Assembly (NCBI RefSeq): GCF_965137335.1
Contig: NZ_CBCRZD010000007.1
Source of the DNA: Empedobacter stercoris
GTDB lineage: Bacteria; Bacteroidota; Bacteroidia; Flavobacteriales; Weeksellaceae
Length of the DNA stretch: 64,000 nucleotides
Direction: 5' to 3' (one strand)
Below are positions 26,866 to 35,234 of the stretch, piece by piece. The position numbers and the translations under genes are program-made. Each line of letters begins with the position of its first letter. The first letter of the stretch is position 1. Under the pieces are notes generated by a model, which was given only the letters and a program-made list of their open reading frames with translations, did no database searches and had not been told where the DNA came from.

Positions 26866-28101
26866 TTAATCTTCAAACTCTTCTTTTAACACACGAATAA
26901 CGTCTAAGATTGTCTCTTCTTCCAAATCCGTACGTTTGATTAAGTCATCCACATCTTGTTCTAAGATACTTTTGGCTGTATCTAAGCCGATAGCACTAAA
27001 TGCTTCGATTACCCATGCATCGATTTCGTCTGAAAATTCTGATAATTCTACGTCTTCGTCTTGGGCTCCTTCTCTGAAAATATCAATTTCCATTCCAACT
27101 AACTTAGAAGCTAAACGAACATTGTACCCCCCTTTACCAATTGCTTTCGAAACTTCGTCTGCATTTACATAAACTAAGGCTTTGTTTGTTTCTTCGTTAA
27201 TTTCGATATTTGAAATTTTAGCTGGGCTTAAAGCTCGTTGAATGTATAAACTTTGGTTGTTTGTGTAGTTGATTACGTCGATATTCTCATTACGTAATTC
27301 GCGTACGATTGAATGGATACGAGATCCTTTCATCCCAACACAAGCTCCTACTGGATCGATACGATCATCATAAGATTCCACTGCTACTTTTGCTTTATCT
27401 CCAGGGATACGAACTACATTTTTGATCGTAATTAATCCGTCTAAAATTTCTGGAATTTCTTGTTCAAATAATTTCTCTAAGAATTTTGGTGATGTTCTTG
27501 ATAAAATAATTTGAGGTTTTGCTCCTCTCAATTTTACATCATCTACAACAGCACGTAATGTATCTCCTTTTCTGAAAAAATCTGATGGTATTTGATTTTC
27601 TTTTGGTAAAATCATTTCGTTTTGCTCGTCATCCATTATAATCACTTGTTTGTGACGTACATAGTGGATTTCTCCCGTAACTACTTCTCCGATTAAACCT
27701 TTAAATTTTTCGTATAAATTAGAATTATCATGCTCCATTACCTTAGAAACCAATGTTTGGCGCAAAGTTAAAATAGCACGACGTCCTAATGCTTCGATCG
27801 GAATTTTTTCCGATACTTCTTCACCTACTTCAAAATCTGGCTCAATTTTACGTGCTTCAGACAATTCGATATCTGTTGCATCGTCTTCAGAAAAACCGTC
27901 TTCTACAACGATACGGTTATGCCAAATCTCTAAGTCTCCTTTATCAGGATTTACAATAATATCAAAGTTATCATCTGTACCATATTTCTTTTTCAAAACA
28001 CTTTTCAATGTTTCTTCTAAGATGGCCATTAGCGTGATACGATCGATATTTTTATCGTCTTTAAAATCTCCAAAAGATTCGATTAATGCAAGATTGTCCA
28101 T
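26866..28101 (-). CDS. nusA: Transcription termination/antitermination factor NusA
   Basis: 411 residues. It binds RNA polymerase and nascent RNA and modulates pausing and termination. An N-terminal polymerase-binding domain (about 1-125, MDNLALIESFGDFKDDKNID) is followed by an S1 domain (about 130-200), then two KH domains (about 205-350, with DPVGACVGMKGSRIHSIVRE and KAIGKGGYNVRLASKL). A short acidic helical C-terminus ends LDVIRVLKEEFED. It lacks the long C-terminal repeats of the E. coli protein. It lies 63 nt upstream of infB and 15 nt after rimP. Confidence 0.97.
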   Translation of the reverse strand: MDNLALIESFGDFKDDKNIDRITLMAILEETLKSVLKKKYGTDDNFDIIVNPDKGDLEIWHNRIVVEDGFSEDDATDIELSEARKIEPDFEVGEEVSEKIPIEALGRRAILTLRQTLVSKVMEHDNSNLYEKFKGLIGEVVTGEIHYVRHKQVIIMDDEQNEMILPKENQIPSDFFRKGDTLRAVVDDVKLRGAKPQIILSRTSPKFLEKLFEQEIPEILDGLITIKNVVRIPGDKAKVAVESYDDRIDPVGACVGMKGSRIHSIVRELRNENIDVINYTNNQSLYIQRALSPAKISNIEINEETNKALVYVNADEVSKAIGKGGYNVRLASKLVGMEIDIFREGAQDEDVELSEFSDEIDAWVIEAFSAIGLDTAKSILEQDVDDLIKRTDLEEETILDVIRVLKEEFED

Positions 28102-28116
28102 TAAACTTTATTTTTT

Positions 28117-28584
28117 TTAAAAGGTGACTTTTATTATCGCTTTCTTGATGTCAGCGTAATTTATTTTTTCTTCGTGTTCTACTGTAATTTTTCCTTTTCC
28201 TAATGGCTTCGGCTCGCGTGCTTCCCAAAAAACTGTAACACCTTCATCATCGGCCTCTACAATTTCGCCTTCTATCACTTTATCATTTAATGTAGCTTCT
28301 AATGTTCGACCTACATTTTTTACAAATTGACGTGGCATTGTTAATTCACTACCTACTCCAGGAGAAGAAACTTCCAACGCAAAATCACACTCTTCTCTAT
28401 CAAGATTGTGTTCTACATGTCGGCTTATTCTTACAATTTCTTCGACTGAAAGACCTTCGTCTCCATCTGCTAAAATAATAATTTTATCATCTGGAGTGAT
28501 TTTCCAATCGATTAGAAACAATGACGGATTCTCCGCGATTGCTTCATCTATTAGCTGTTTTACTTTATTTGAATCCATATACAA
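28117..28584 (-). CDS. rimP: Ribosome maturation factor RimP
   Basis: 155 residues (153 from the internal Met3). It helps mature the 30S subunit. The family signature is in LDREECDFALEVSSPGVGSE and the preceding DGDEGLSVEEIVRISRHVEH. The C-terminal SH3-like domain (about 90-155) contains DKVIEGEIVEADDEGVTVFW. It is the first gene of the classical rimP-nusA-infB operon. Both Met1 and Met3 are possible starts. Confidence 0.95.
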   Translation of the reverse strand: MYMDSNKVKQLIDEAIAENPSLFLIDWKITPDDKIIILADGDEGLSVEEIVRISRHVEHNLDREECDFALEVSSPGVGSELTMPRQFVKNVGRTLEATLNDKVIEGEIVEADDEGVTVFWEAREPKPLGKGKITVEHEEKINYADIKKAIIKVTF

Positions 28585-28688
28585 CGAAAAAGAGAGCTAT
28601 AACCAGCCCTCCTCCATTTATTTCTTTAAATTCTCTGCAAATATAGGTCATTTTTTTTTATTGACCTAATTTCAATCATTTAATCTAT

Positions 28689-29174
28689 TTAATTCATGAG
28701 TTGATAAACGAATATTCCAATAAAAATTAAAGTCAATATCACGTCATAACCCGTTGTTAAAATAAAGCCTGTAAATGAGCCAAATGCAGATTTTAAAGCA
28801 GATTTCGGGTTTGAAGCACTCAAAATTAATTCACCTAATAAAGCACCAATAAAAGGGCCAACAATAAAACCAATAGGTGGAAAAAACAATCCAACAATTA
28901 GCCCAACAACAGATCCCCAAATGCCATACTTCGTTCCGCCGAGTTTTTTGGTCATATAAATGGGTAATAAATAATCTAAAATAGCACCTATCAAAACAAA
29001 TGAACCTGCAATAATTATTGTTCCCCAACCATAGCTACAATCTCCACTAAATTTAAACACTAACAATCCCACCAATGCCAAAGGTGCTCCTGGTAATACT
29101 GGTAAAACTGTTCCAATTAATCCAACAACCAATAAAATTCCACTGATAAGATTTAGTATACTATCGTTATCCAT
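28689..29174 (-). CDS. DUF456 family membrane protein
   Basis: 161 residues, almost entirely hydrophobic with Gly-rich transmembrane helices. Family marks are VGLIGTVLPVLPGAPLALVG near residue 20, a TKKLGGTKYGIWGSVVG loop, and GLFFPPIGFIVGPFIGALLG. DUF456 proteins are inner-membrane proteins of unknown function. It is transcribed toward rimP but is separate from it, and is divergent from the MscS gene. Confidence 0.88.
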   Translation of the reverse strand: MDNDSILNLISGILLVVGLIGTVLPVLPGAPLALVGLLVFKFSGDCSYGWGTIIIAGSFVLIGAILDYLLPIYMTKKLGGTKYGIWGSVVGLIVGLFFPPIGFIVGPFIGALLGELILSASNPKSALKSAFGSFTGFILTTGYDVILTLIFIGIFVYQLMN

Positions 29175-29198
29175 ATTTTTCAGTATTTTTTAAAACTG

Positions 29199-29206
29199 TA
29201 AATTTG
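29199..29206 (+). promoter_or_regulatory. Predicted -7 element of the MscS-type gene
   Basis: TAAATTTG matches TAnnTTTG exactly, 36 nt before the ATG, with a T-run (29176-29180) at the -33 spacing. Confidence 0.4.
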
Positions 29207-29242
29207 CAAAATAAATTCTATTACAAATTCAATTAACAGCTT

Positions 29243-30502
29243 ATGCAAGATAAATCTTTTTACGAAGAAATTTCTGATGGTGTAAAATATTTTTTCAATC
29301 AATACTTCAAAATTGATCTGTCTGAAAACCTGTTCACTTTTTTGGAAGTTGTCATCTGGATCGCAATCTTATTTATATTAGATTTTATTCTGAGAGCGAT
29401 TATTCTTCCTATTCTTAGAAAGATAAAAAATTTCATCGAAAACGATTGGATGATATTTTTGTACCGAAATAAAGTATTCGTTTCGCTTATTCATCTTATT
29501 CCAATCAGTTTTGCTTTAAGTATGAATCAAATTTTATTTAGAGATGACGGAAATGTATATATTGTTATTCAACGCATTACAGAATTAATATCTTTAATTG
29601 TTTTCACACAACTTATTTTTAGAGTAATTAACGCAACAATTGATGTGTACAACGTAGAAAATAGTTATACCACTGTTGGGGTAAGAACTTTTGGTCAGAT
29701 GATGAAATTTATGATCACATTTTTTTCAATTATCTCTGGAATAATGATTTTGTTTACGGTAGACAAAAACACAATTATTACTGTACTCGGAGCCTTAACT
29801 GCAGCTGTATTATTAATTTTTCGTGATGCTATTTTCGGATTCGTTTCTGGTTTACAAATTTCTTATTCTAAAATTGTAAAAGTTGGTGATTGGATTACAA
29901 TTTCGAAAGGTGATATTGAAGGTATTGTAAAAGAAATTAACATCAACTTGGTAAAGATTGAAAAGTTTGATAAATCGATTGCAACTGTACCAACAGTGGA
30001 TTTAGTTTCCTCTCAAGTAACCAATCATATGCCTATGATGGCAACAGGTACGCGCCAAATAAAACGTTCAATTTCATTTAATGTTAATTCGTTTCAATTT
30101 TGCAATGAAGATATGTTAAACCGTTTCGAAGATATTGCTTTAATTCACCAATATATTCAACAAAAAAGACATGAAATTTCGATTTACAATCAAAATATCG
30201 AAAATTCTGATCTTGATATCAATGGTAAAAACTTAACCAATATTGGTGTATTTCGCATCTATGTTGACTGTTATTTGAAGAGTTTAAAAACTGTATCACA
30301 AAAGGACCCAATCATCGTCAAACAATTACCTGTTTCGCCACTTGGAATGCCTTTGGAAATTGGTTGTTTTACGACTTCAGCGAATAATTTAGAATTCGAA
30401 CGAATTCAATCCGACATTTTCGACCATTTATTAACAGCTTGTCGTAAATTTGACTTGGAAATTATGCAAAGCTTTTCGCTTTCTGACTTTAAAAAATTAT
30501 AA
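29243..30502 (+). CDS. Mechanosensitive ion channel, MscS family (YbdG-like)
   Basis: 419 residues with about five transmembrane helices in the first 190 residues, then the MscS pore and beta domain: VLGALTAAVLLIFRDAIFGF gives the pore helix, and ISYSKIVKVGDWITISKGDI with EGIVKEININLVKIEKFD gives the beta domain. A long cytoplasmic C-terminus (about 250-419) fits the YbdG subgroup rather than small MscS. It probably releases solutes on hypo-osmotic shock. pdxJ starts 10 nt downstream, so these genes are likely co-transcribed. Confidence 0.92.
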   Translation: MQDKSFYEEISDGVKYFFNQYFKIDLSENLFTFLEVVIWIAILFILDFILRAIILPILRKIKNFIENDWMIFLYRNKVFVSLIHLIPISFALSMNQILFRDDGNVYIVIQRITELISLIVFTQLIFRVINATIDVYNVENSYTTVGVRTFGQMMKFMITFFSIISGIMILFTVDKNTIITVLGALTAAVLLIFRDAIFGFVSGLQISYSKIVKVGDWITISKGDIEGIVKEININLVKIEKFDKSIATVPTVDLVSSQVTNHMPMMATGTRQIKRSISFNVNSFQFCNEDMLNRFEDIALIHQYIQQKRHEISIYNQNIENSDLDINGKNLTNIGVFRIYVDCYLKSLKTVSQKDPIIVKQLPVSPLGMPLEIGCFTTSANNLEFERIQSDIFDHLLTACRKFDLEIMQSFSLSDFKKL

Positions 30503-30512
30503 TATAAAAATC

Positions 30513-31238
30513 ATGACTAAATTAAGTGTTAACATAAATAAAATTGCTACTATTCGTAATGCGCGTGGTGGAAATACGCCAAATCTTGTAGAAGCAGCTA
30601 TTAAAATTCAAGAATTTGGTGGACAAGGTATTACGATTCATCCTCGTCCTGACGAGCGTCATATTCGTTACCAAGATGTCTATGATTTGAAACCTGTGAT
30701 CACTACAGAATTTAATATCGAAGGAAAACCAATTGATAGTTTTATGGAATTGGTTTTAAATTCGAAACCAAAACAAGTTACCTTAGTTCCTGATGCAGAA
30801 GATGCAATCACTTCTAATGCTGGTTGGGACACAATCAAACATTTTGATTATTTGACAGATGTGATTAAAACGTTTAAAGATGCTGGAATCAGAACCTCTA
30901 TTTTCTTAGATCCGAATCCTGCATTAATTGAAAGTGCTGCTAAAACTGGCGCAGATCGAATCGAATTGTATACAGAAGAATTTGCTACACAATATGGGTT
31001 AGGAAATCTTGAAGCGATTAATCCATACAAAGAAACCGCAAAATTAGCGATAGAAAATGGATTGGCTGTAAATGCGGGTCACGATTTGAGCTTAGATAAC
31101 ATCGAATTTTTTATTCGTGAAATTCCTCAAATTTCAGAAGTTTCAATTGGTCATGCACTAATTTCAGAAGCTTTGTATTTAGGTTTAGAGAATACCATTC
31201 AAGCATATTTACGTAAAATTGAAGTAGCAAATTTGTAG
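30513..31238 (+). CDS. pdxJ: Pyridoxine 5'-phosphate synthase
   Basis: It condenses 1-deoxyxylulose 5-phosphate with 3-amino-2-oxopropyl phosphate to form pyridoxine 5'-phosphate (vitamin B6). The start is set at ATG 30513 (MTKLSVNINKIATIRNARGG), giving 241 residues, the standard length; the longer open frame overlaps the MscS gene and is not family-like. Marks include ITIHPRPDERHIRYQDVYDL, VTLVPDAEDAITSNAGWD, the phosphate-binding AVNAGHDLSLDNI and the C-terminal EVSIGHALISEALYLGL. An alpha/beta hydrolase gene follows after 4 nt. Confidence 0.97.
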   Translation: MTKLSVNINKIATIRNARGGNTPNLVEAAIKIQEFGGQGITIHPRPDERHIRYQDVYDLKPVITTEFNIEGKPIDSFMELVLNSKPKQVTLVPDAEDAITSNAGWDTIKHFDYLTDVIKTFKDAGIRTSIFLDPNPALIESAAKTGADRIELYTEEFATQYGLGNLEAINPYKETAKLAIENGLAVNAGHDLSLDNIEFFIREIPQISEVSIGHALISEALYLGLENTIQAYLRKIEVANL

Positions 31239-31242
31239 AAAA

Positions 31243-32019
31243 ATGACAGAAATCTTACACAGTAAAATTGTTGGTTTTGGTGAAAAACATTTGTTGATTT
31301 TTCATGGTTTATTCGGACAATTGGACAATTGGAGTACATTGGGAAAACAATTTGGAGAGCATTTTACAACTCATCTAATTGATTTGCGCAATCATGGACG
31401 TAGTTTTCATAGCGAAGATTCGTCTTTAGCTGCCATGACGCAAGATATTGTGAATTACATGGAGGCTCATTCTATCGAAAAAGCTCATTTATTGGGACAT
31501 TCTTTGGGTGGACGAATTGTTATCGATTTTGCTATGATTCATCAAAATAGATTAGATCATTTAATTGTCGCTGATATGGCTCCAAAAGCTTATCAACCTC
31601 ATCATAATGCAATTTTTAAAGCCTTGAAATCTGTCGATTTTGATCAAGTTGAAACACGAAAAGATGTAGAAAAAACATTGGAACAATATATTCCAGAAAT
31701 GGGTGTCCGTCAGTTTTTATTAAAAAACGTTTACCATGCTGATAATGGTCAATACGCATTTCGTTTCAATTTAGACGTTTTAGATAATTTTTACCAAGAA
31801 ATGATTGGAACAGATTTATTAAAAGGTGAATTTGATGGACCAACTTTATTTTTGGGCGGCGCAAAATCAAATTACATTATGCCAGAAGATGAAATGATCA
31901 TTTGTGAACGTTTTCCGAATGCAGAAATCAAGAAAATTGCAAATGCAGGACATTGGTTACACGCAGAGAATCCGAAAGATTTTACAACAGAAGTTTTAAA
32001 TTTCTTATTGGATAAATAG
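31243..32019 (+). CDS. Alpha/beta-fold hydrolase (YbfF-like esterase)
   Basis: 258 residues with no signal peptide. The oxyanion segment LLIFHGLFGQLDNWSTLGK is near the start, HLIDLRNHGRS follows, and the nucleophile elbow LLGHSLGGRIVIDFA (Ser near residue 88) is intact. The catalytic His is in NAGHWLHAENPKDF near the C-terminus. This pattern is that of YbfF-type acyl-CoA or short-chain esterases. It follows pdxJ after 4 nt and ends at a strong terminator, so it is the last gene of the MscS-pdxJ transcript. Confidence 0.9.
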   Translation: MTEILHSKIVGFGEKHLLIFHGLFGQLDNWSTLGKQFGEHFTTHLIDLRNHGRSFHSEDSSLAAMTQDIVNYMEAHSIEKAHLLGHSLGGRIVIDFAMIHQNRLDHLIVADMAPKAYQPHHNAIFKALKSVDFDQVETRKDVEKTLEQYIPEMGVRQFLLKNVYHADNGQYAFRFNLDVLDNFYQEMIGTDLLKGEFDGPTLFLGGAKSNYIMPEDEMIICERFPNAEIKKIANAGHWLHAENPKDFTTEVLNFLLDK

Positions 32020-32025
32020 TAATAG

Positions 32026-32062
32026 AAAAGCGAAATTCGATGTAGGGTTTCGCTTTTTTTTT
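32026..32062 (+). terminator. Terminator of mscS-pdxJ-hydrolase
   Basis: The stem AAAAGCGAAA/TTTCGCTTTT (32026-32035 with 32048-32057) has a 12-nt loop and is followed by more T's. Confidence 0.8.
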
Positions 32063-32077
32063 AAATAAACTTAGTAA

Positions 32078-32100
32078 GTCATTCTAAACCTGTCGAAGCG
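32078..32100 (-). repeat. Partial REP-like sequence
   Basis: GTCATTCTAAACCTGTCGAA followed by GCG is a 15-of-21 match to the reverse complement of the 3' part of the element at 13022-13092. Only one half is recognisable here. Confidence 0.35.
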
Positions 32101-32116
32101 CAAAATCACATCAAAT

Positions 32117-33079
32117 TTAAATCCCTCTAAACTTTTCTACATCAAACTTTATCAAATCATTTGATTGAAGTTTTTGATTAGAAAAAGTCAACAATTCTAA
32201 ATTTTGACAAGCAAATCGAATTAAATAATCTCGTCCTTGAAATTTTGATGAAATCACTTTTCCTTCGAAATTTCCATTAGCTGAAATAACAATTTCTTCG
32301 GGATAAACAACAACCGTTGAAGAGGAATCTATTCCCAAATCTTGCGAACGCTTTAACACATTCACATAACCAAAAAGCTTGGCAACATATTCTGTTTTCG
32401 GAAATTCGCGCACGTTTTCTACCTCATTAAACTGAATCATTTTTCCGTTCTGTAAAACTAAAATTTTATCCGACGTATAAAATGCATCATTCAAATCGTG
32501 TGTTGTAAAAATGACAGTAATTTGATGCTCTTTACACCAATCCATTATTTTTTCGCGAATGCTAAGTTTCAAGGTTTGATCTAAATTAGAGAAAGGTTCG
32601 TCTAATAACAAAATCTCGGGTTGTTGCGCCAAAGCTCTTGCAATAGAAACACGTTGTCGTTGACCACCACTTAATTTATTGGGTAAAATATGTTTAAACT
32701 CTAACATTTCAACCACCTTTAAGGCTTCATCAATTTGTTGTTGTTTCAATTCTAAATCAAAATTGCTTAAATGTTTCCCTACATTTTCACCGGCCGTAAC
32801 AAAATCTAATAAATCATAATCTTGCGCTACATATTTCATCATTTTATGACCTGGAATGATATTATAAGCTGGACCACGCAACTTTTTTTTATTATATTTA
32901 ATTTCGCCTTTATCAAAATCAAACAAGCCATAAATCAACTTCAGTAAGGTCGATTTTCCACTTCCACTTTCACCAATAATACTAATCACTTCCCCTTTAT
33001 TAACCTCGAAATTAATATCATCTATTACTTGCTCTTCGAAATCTGGATAATTGAAACTGAGTTGCTTTATGTTTAGCAC
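32117..33079 (-). CDS. ABC transporter ATP-binding protein, orphan
   Basis: 320 residues with a complete ATPase: Walker A GESGSGKST (near residue 37), Q-loop VAQDYDLLDF, signature LSGGQRQRVSIARAL (near 138), Walker B EILLLDEPFSNLD and switch TTHDLNDAF. The C-terminal ~90 residues (from about 230) look like a TOBE-type regulatory domain, with VVVYPEEIVISANG and FQGRDYLIRF, as in importers of iron, molybdate or polyamines. No permease or binding-protein gene lies next to it, so it must act with subunits encoded elsewhere or in another role. Confidence 0.88.
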   Translation of the reverse strand: MLNIKQLSFNYPDFEEQVIDDINFEVNKGEVISIIGESGSGKSTLLKLIYGLFDFDKGEIKYNKKKLRGPAYNIIPGHKMMKYVAQDYDLLDFVTAGENVGKHLSNFDLELKQQQIDEALKVVEMLEFKHILPNKLSGGQRQRVSIARALAQQPEILLLDEPFSNLDQTLKLSIREKIMDWCKEHQITVIFTTHDLNDAFYTSDKILVLQNGKMIQFNEVENVREFPKTEYVAKLFGYVNVLKRSQDLGIDSSSTVVVYPEEIVISANGNFEGKVISSKFQGRDYLIRFACQNLELLTFSNQKLQSNDLIKFDVEKFRGI

Positions 33080-33156
33080 GATTAAATAAATTTTCTTATT
33101 TTTGGCTAAGGTATTTAGAATTATTCAATATTAAATAAATGTTTAATTATTTACTT

Positions 33157-33202
33157 TATTGATATAAATCAATACAAATAATCAATTTATATTATAATTT
33201 TG
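33157..33202 (+). promoter_or_regulatory. FNR-consensus operator and promoter of yceI
   Basis: TATTGATATAAATCAATA (33157-33174) is a perfect inverted repeat containing TTGAT-N4-ATCAA, the textbook FNR box. The -7 element TAATTTTG lies at 33195-33202. Placing the start site near 33206 puts the operator centre (33165.5) at about -40.5, the class II activator position. There is no good -33 TTTG, which fits an activator-dependent promoter. Confidence 0.65.
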
Positions 33203-33224
33203 TATAAAATTTAAAATAAGCGAT

Positions 33225-33911
33225 ATGAAAAAATTATTTTTAGGATTAGCTGTTGTTTCTGCTGTTGTATTAACATCTTGTGGAGGAAATACTGAAACTA
33301 AAGTTGCTACAGAAGCTCAAGAAGGAGCTACTGCATCTGAAGGAGCTGAGGAGTTTGCTGTTGACACAACTACGTCAATTGTAAACTGGAAAGGCGGAAA
33401 AACTTTTGATGATATCAACAAACCAGAAGAAGGTCACTACGGAATCGTAAAATTACAAGAAGGAACTGTTAATGTAAATAACGGTGTTTTAGAATCAGGT
33501 AAATTTGTTGCTGATTTTACTTCTTTCGAATCTAAAGATTTAGACGCTGATGCTGAAAGCAAAGGAAAATTAGATGGTCACTTAAAATCTCCTGATTTCT
33601 TAGACGTTGAGAAATTCCCTACTGCAACTTTCGAAATTACAGAAGTAAAAGCAATTGAAGGAGGTGATTACAATTCAGAAATTTCTGGAAACTTAGATTT
33701 CCGTGGAGTTCCTAAAAATGTTACTTTCAAAGCTAATGTAACTGTTGATGCAGATGGTGTTACAATCAAATCTGAAGAGTTCGGAATCAACCGTAAAGAC
33801 TTCGGAATTACTTTCGTTGGTGGAGCTGGATCTATCATCAAAGACGAAGTTTTATTACAAGTAGATTTATCTGCTAAAGCTACTGCTGCAACAGAAGAAG
33901 CTGCAAAATAA
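33225..33911 (+). CDS. YceI family lipoprotein
   Basis: 228 residues with a lipoprotein signal (MKKLFLGLAVVSAVVLTSC, Cys at 19). After a low-complexity Ala/Glu/Thr spacer (20-45) comes the YceI lipocalin-like fold: VDTTTSIVNWKGGKTF, GTVNVNNGVLESGKFVADFT, HLKSPDFLDVEKFPTATFEI, GNLDFRGVPKNVTFKA and FGINRKDFGITF. YceI proteins bind isoprenoid lipids such as polyprenyl chains in the periplasm. It is a single-gene unit with a predicted FNR-type operator and its own terminator. Confidence 0.95.
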   Translation: MKKLFLGLAVVSAVVLTSCGGNTETKVATEAQEGATASEGAEEFAVDTTTSIVNWKGGKTFDDINKPEEGHYGIVKLQEGTVNVNNGVLESGKFVADFTSFESKDLDADAESKGKLDGHLKSPDFLDVEKFPTATFEITEVKAIEGGDYNSEISGNLDFRGVPKNVTFKANVTVDADGVTIKSEEFGINRKDFGITFVGGAGSIIKDEVLLQVDLSAKATAATEEAAK

Positions 33912-33937
33912 TCGGATTAAAAGTCAATCATTATTAT

Positions 33938-33970
33938 AAAAGTCACCTATCCAAAATAGGTGACTTTTTT
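33938..33970 (+). terminator. Terminator of yceI
   Basis: The 13-bp stem AAAAGTCACCTAT/ATAGGTGACTTTT (33938-33950 with 33956-33968) has a CCAAA loop and is followed by TT. Confidence 0.85.
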
Positions 33971-34072
33971 AGTTAATCATAGAAAATAAAAATTTCTTAA
34001 CTATTTTTTGTGAAAATTAAATGAACTTAATTATATTCGTACTCATAATTAATAACATACATTAACAAAACA

Positions 34073-34573
34073 ATGAAAACAATTAAGTTCTTCCATCCGG
34101 ATGAAACATTTAATTATAATATTGAAAAATCTTTATGTAAAGTGGTTTTTCAAGGAAATAAAAAATGTTTGTTGGTAGAAATACATTCCACTGATGACTT
34201 AGAACATGTAGAAGGAGATTCGTTACAAAATGATTTTCCACAACTTTCTCTATTTATCGATGATTTCCCTTTAGATGTAGAATCTGTAGAAGAATTAAAT
34301 GGTAAAAAAGTATCTATTCCTTATGGATTCGCCGAGGAAGAAGACGAAGAAGGTGAAATCGTAGAAGTTTATTACACCTCACTAAATGTTTCAGAAGAAG
34401 ATTTTGAAACTGTTAATAACGACTTAGCATTTAGTGTAAATGAAAAAGGGGTTTTGACACTTAACTGGAAAGGTGAAGTGCAAGATTTCACAGAAGAATC
34501 TGATGGAGATATTCCATTTGAAATTAATTGTTCATTCGAAGAATTCGATTTTAAAGAAGATGATTACGAATAA
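34073..34573 (+). CDS. Acidic cytoplasmic protein of unknown function
   Basis: 166 residues, no signal peptide and no membrane segment. It is strongly acidic (clusters EEEDEEGEIVEV and the tail EEFDFKEDDYE) and predicted mostly beta. Visible parts are an N-terminal KTIKFFHPDETFNYNIE strand pair, a middle NGKKVSIPYGF strand, and a C-terminal EKGVLTLNWKGEVQDF. I recognise no family. It is a single-gene unit between two terminators. The acidity and lack of Cys pairs (two Cys near 22 and 32, one near 154) suggest a soluble cytosolic protein. Confidence 0.75.
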   Translation: MKTIKFFHPDETFNYNIEKSLCKVVFQGNKKCLLVEIHSTDDLEHVEGDSLQNDFPQLSLFIDDFPLDVESVEELNGKKVSIPYGFAEEEDEEGEIVEVYYTSLNVSEEDFETVNNDLAFSVNEKGVLTLNWKGEVQDFTEESDGDIPFEINCSFEEFDFKEDDYE

Positions 34574-34583
34574 CTACCATACC

Positions 34584-34612
34584 AAAACCTCTCAAATTTG
34601 AGAGGTTTTTTT
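34584..34612 (+). terminator. Terminator after the acidic protein gene
   Basis: A perfect palindrome AAAACCTCTCAAA/TTTGAGAGGTTTT (34584-34609) is followed by T's. It lies 10 nt after the stop. Confidence 0.85.
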
Positions 34613-34626
34613 AATCACTATGAATT

Positions 34627-35187
34627 ATGAAAAAGTTTACATTAACGCACCGATTATTACATTGGACAATAGGAATTGGTATGCTGATATTATTTATCAC
34701 TGGCTTTCTACGTATGGAGTGGATGAGTAAAAAGAAGCTCTCTTCACTTATTGTGCAAGAAACATCTAAAGAAGGGGTAAGTCTTTCGGAAGCTACCTTA
34801 AAAACGATTGGTAAAAATTCTTTAGAACCAATGTGGGAATGGCATGAGCTGTTTGCCTACATCATTTTAGGACTGTTTATTCTACGAATTGTATATATGG
34901 TTGTAAAAGGAATTCGTTTTCCAAATCCATTTAAACATTCAGCTCCTAAAGAAAAATTTCAAGGATTGATCTATCTAATTTTTTATGGATTAGTGTTGTT
35001 GAATCTCGTTACAGGTTTTTACTTAATGTGGGGAGACGGAACGTACAAAGAACAAATGGAAGAATTACACAAAACTGGAATCTATTGGTTTCCTATTTTC
35101 TTCCTGATACATCTTGCAGGAATTGTTTATGACGAAATCAATAAAAAATCTGGTATTGTATCGAAAATGATTAATGGAAATGATTGA
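34627..35187 (+). CDS. Cytochrome b561/b-type membrane protein
   Basis: 186 residues with four transmembrane helices. Likely haem-ligand His residues sit in LTHRLLHWTIGIGMLILF (helix 1), MWEWHELFAYIILGLF (helix 2) and FLIHLAGIVYDE (helix 4), the pattern of di-haem cytochrome b561 and Ni-hydrogenase b subunits. It probably passes electrons between quinones and an unknown partner; no partner cytochrome or hydrogenase gene is adjacent. It is a single-gene unit closed by a strong terminator. Confidence 0.85.
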   Translation: MKKFTLTHRLLHWTIGIGMLILFITGFLRMEWMSKKKLSSLIVQETSKEGVSLSEATLKTIGKNSLEPMWEWHELFAYIILGLFILRIVYMVVKGIRFPNPFKHSAPKEKFQGLIYLIFYGLVLLNLVTGFYLMWGDGTYKEQMEELHKTGIYWFPIFFLIHLAGIVYDEINKKSGIVSKMINGND

Positions 35188-35193
35188 TAATAA

Positions 35194-35222
35194 AAAAGGC
35201 GCTTCGTAGAAGCGCCTTTTAT
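35194..35222. terminator. Bidirectional terminator
   Basis: The stem AAAAGGCGCTTC/GAAGCGCCTTTT (35194-35205 with 35209-35220), with a GTA loop, lies between the convergent cytochrome b and DUF423 genes and can serve both. Confidence 0.85.
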
Positions 35223-35234
35223 CTATATATTATA

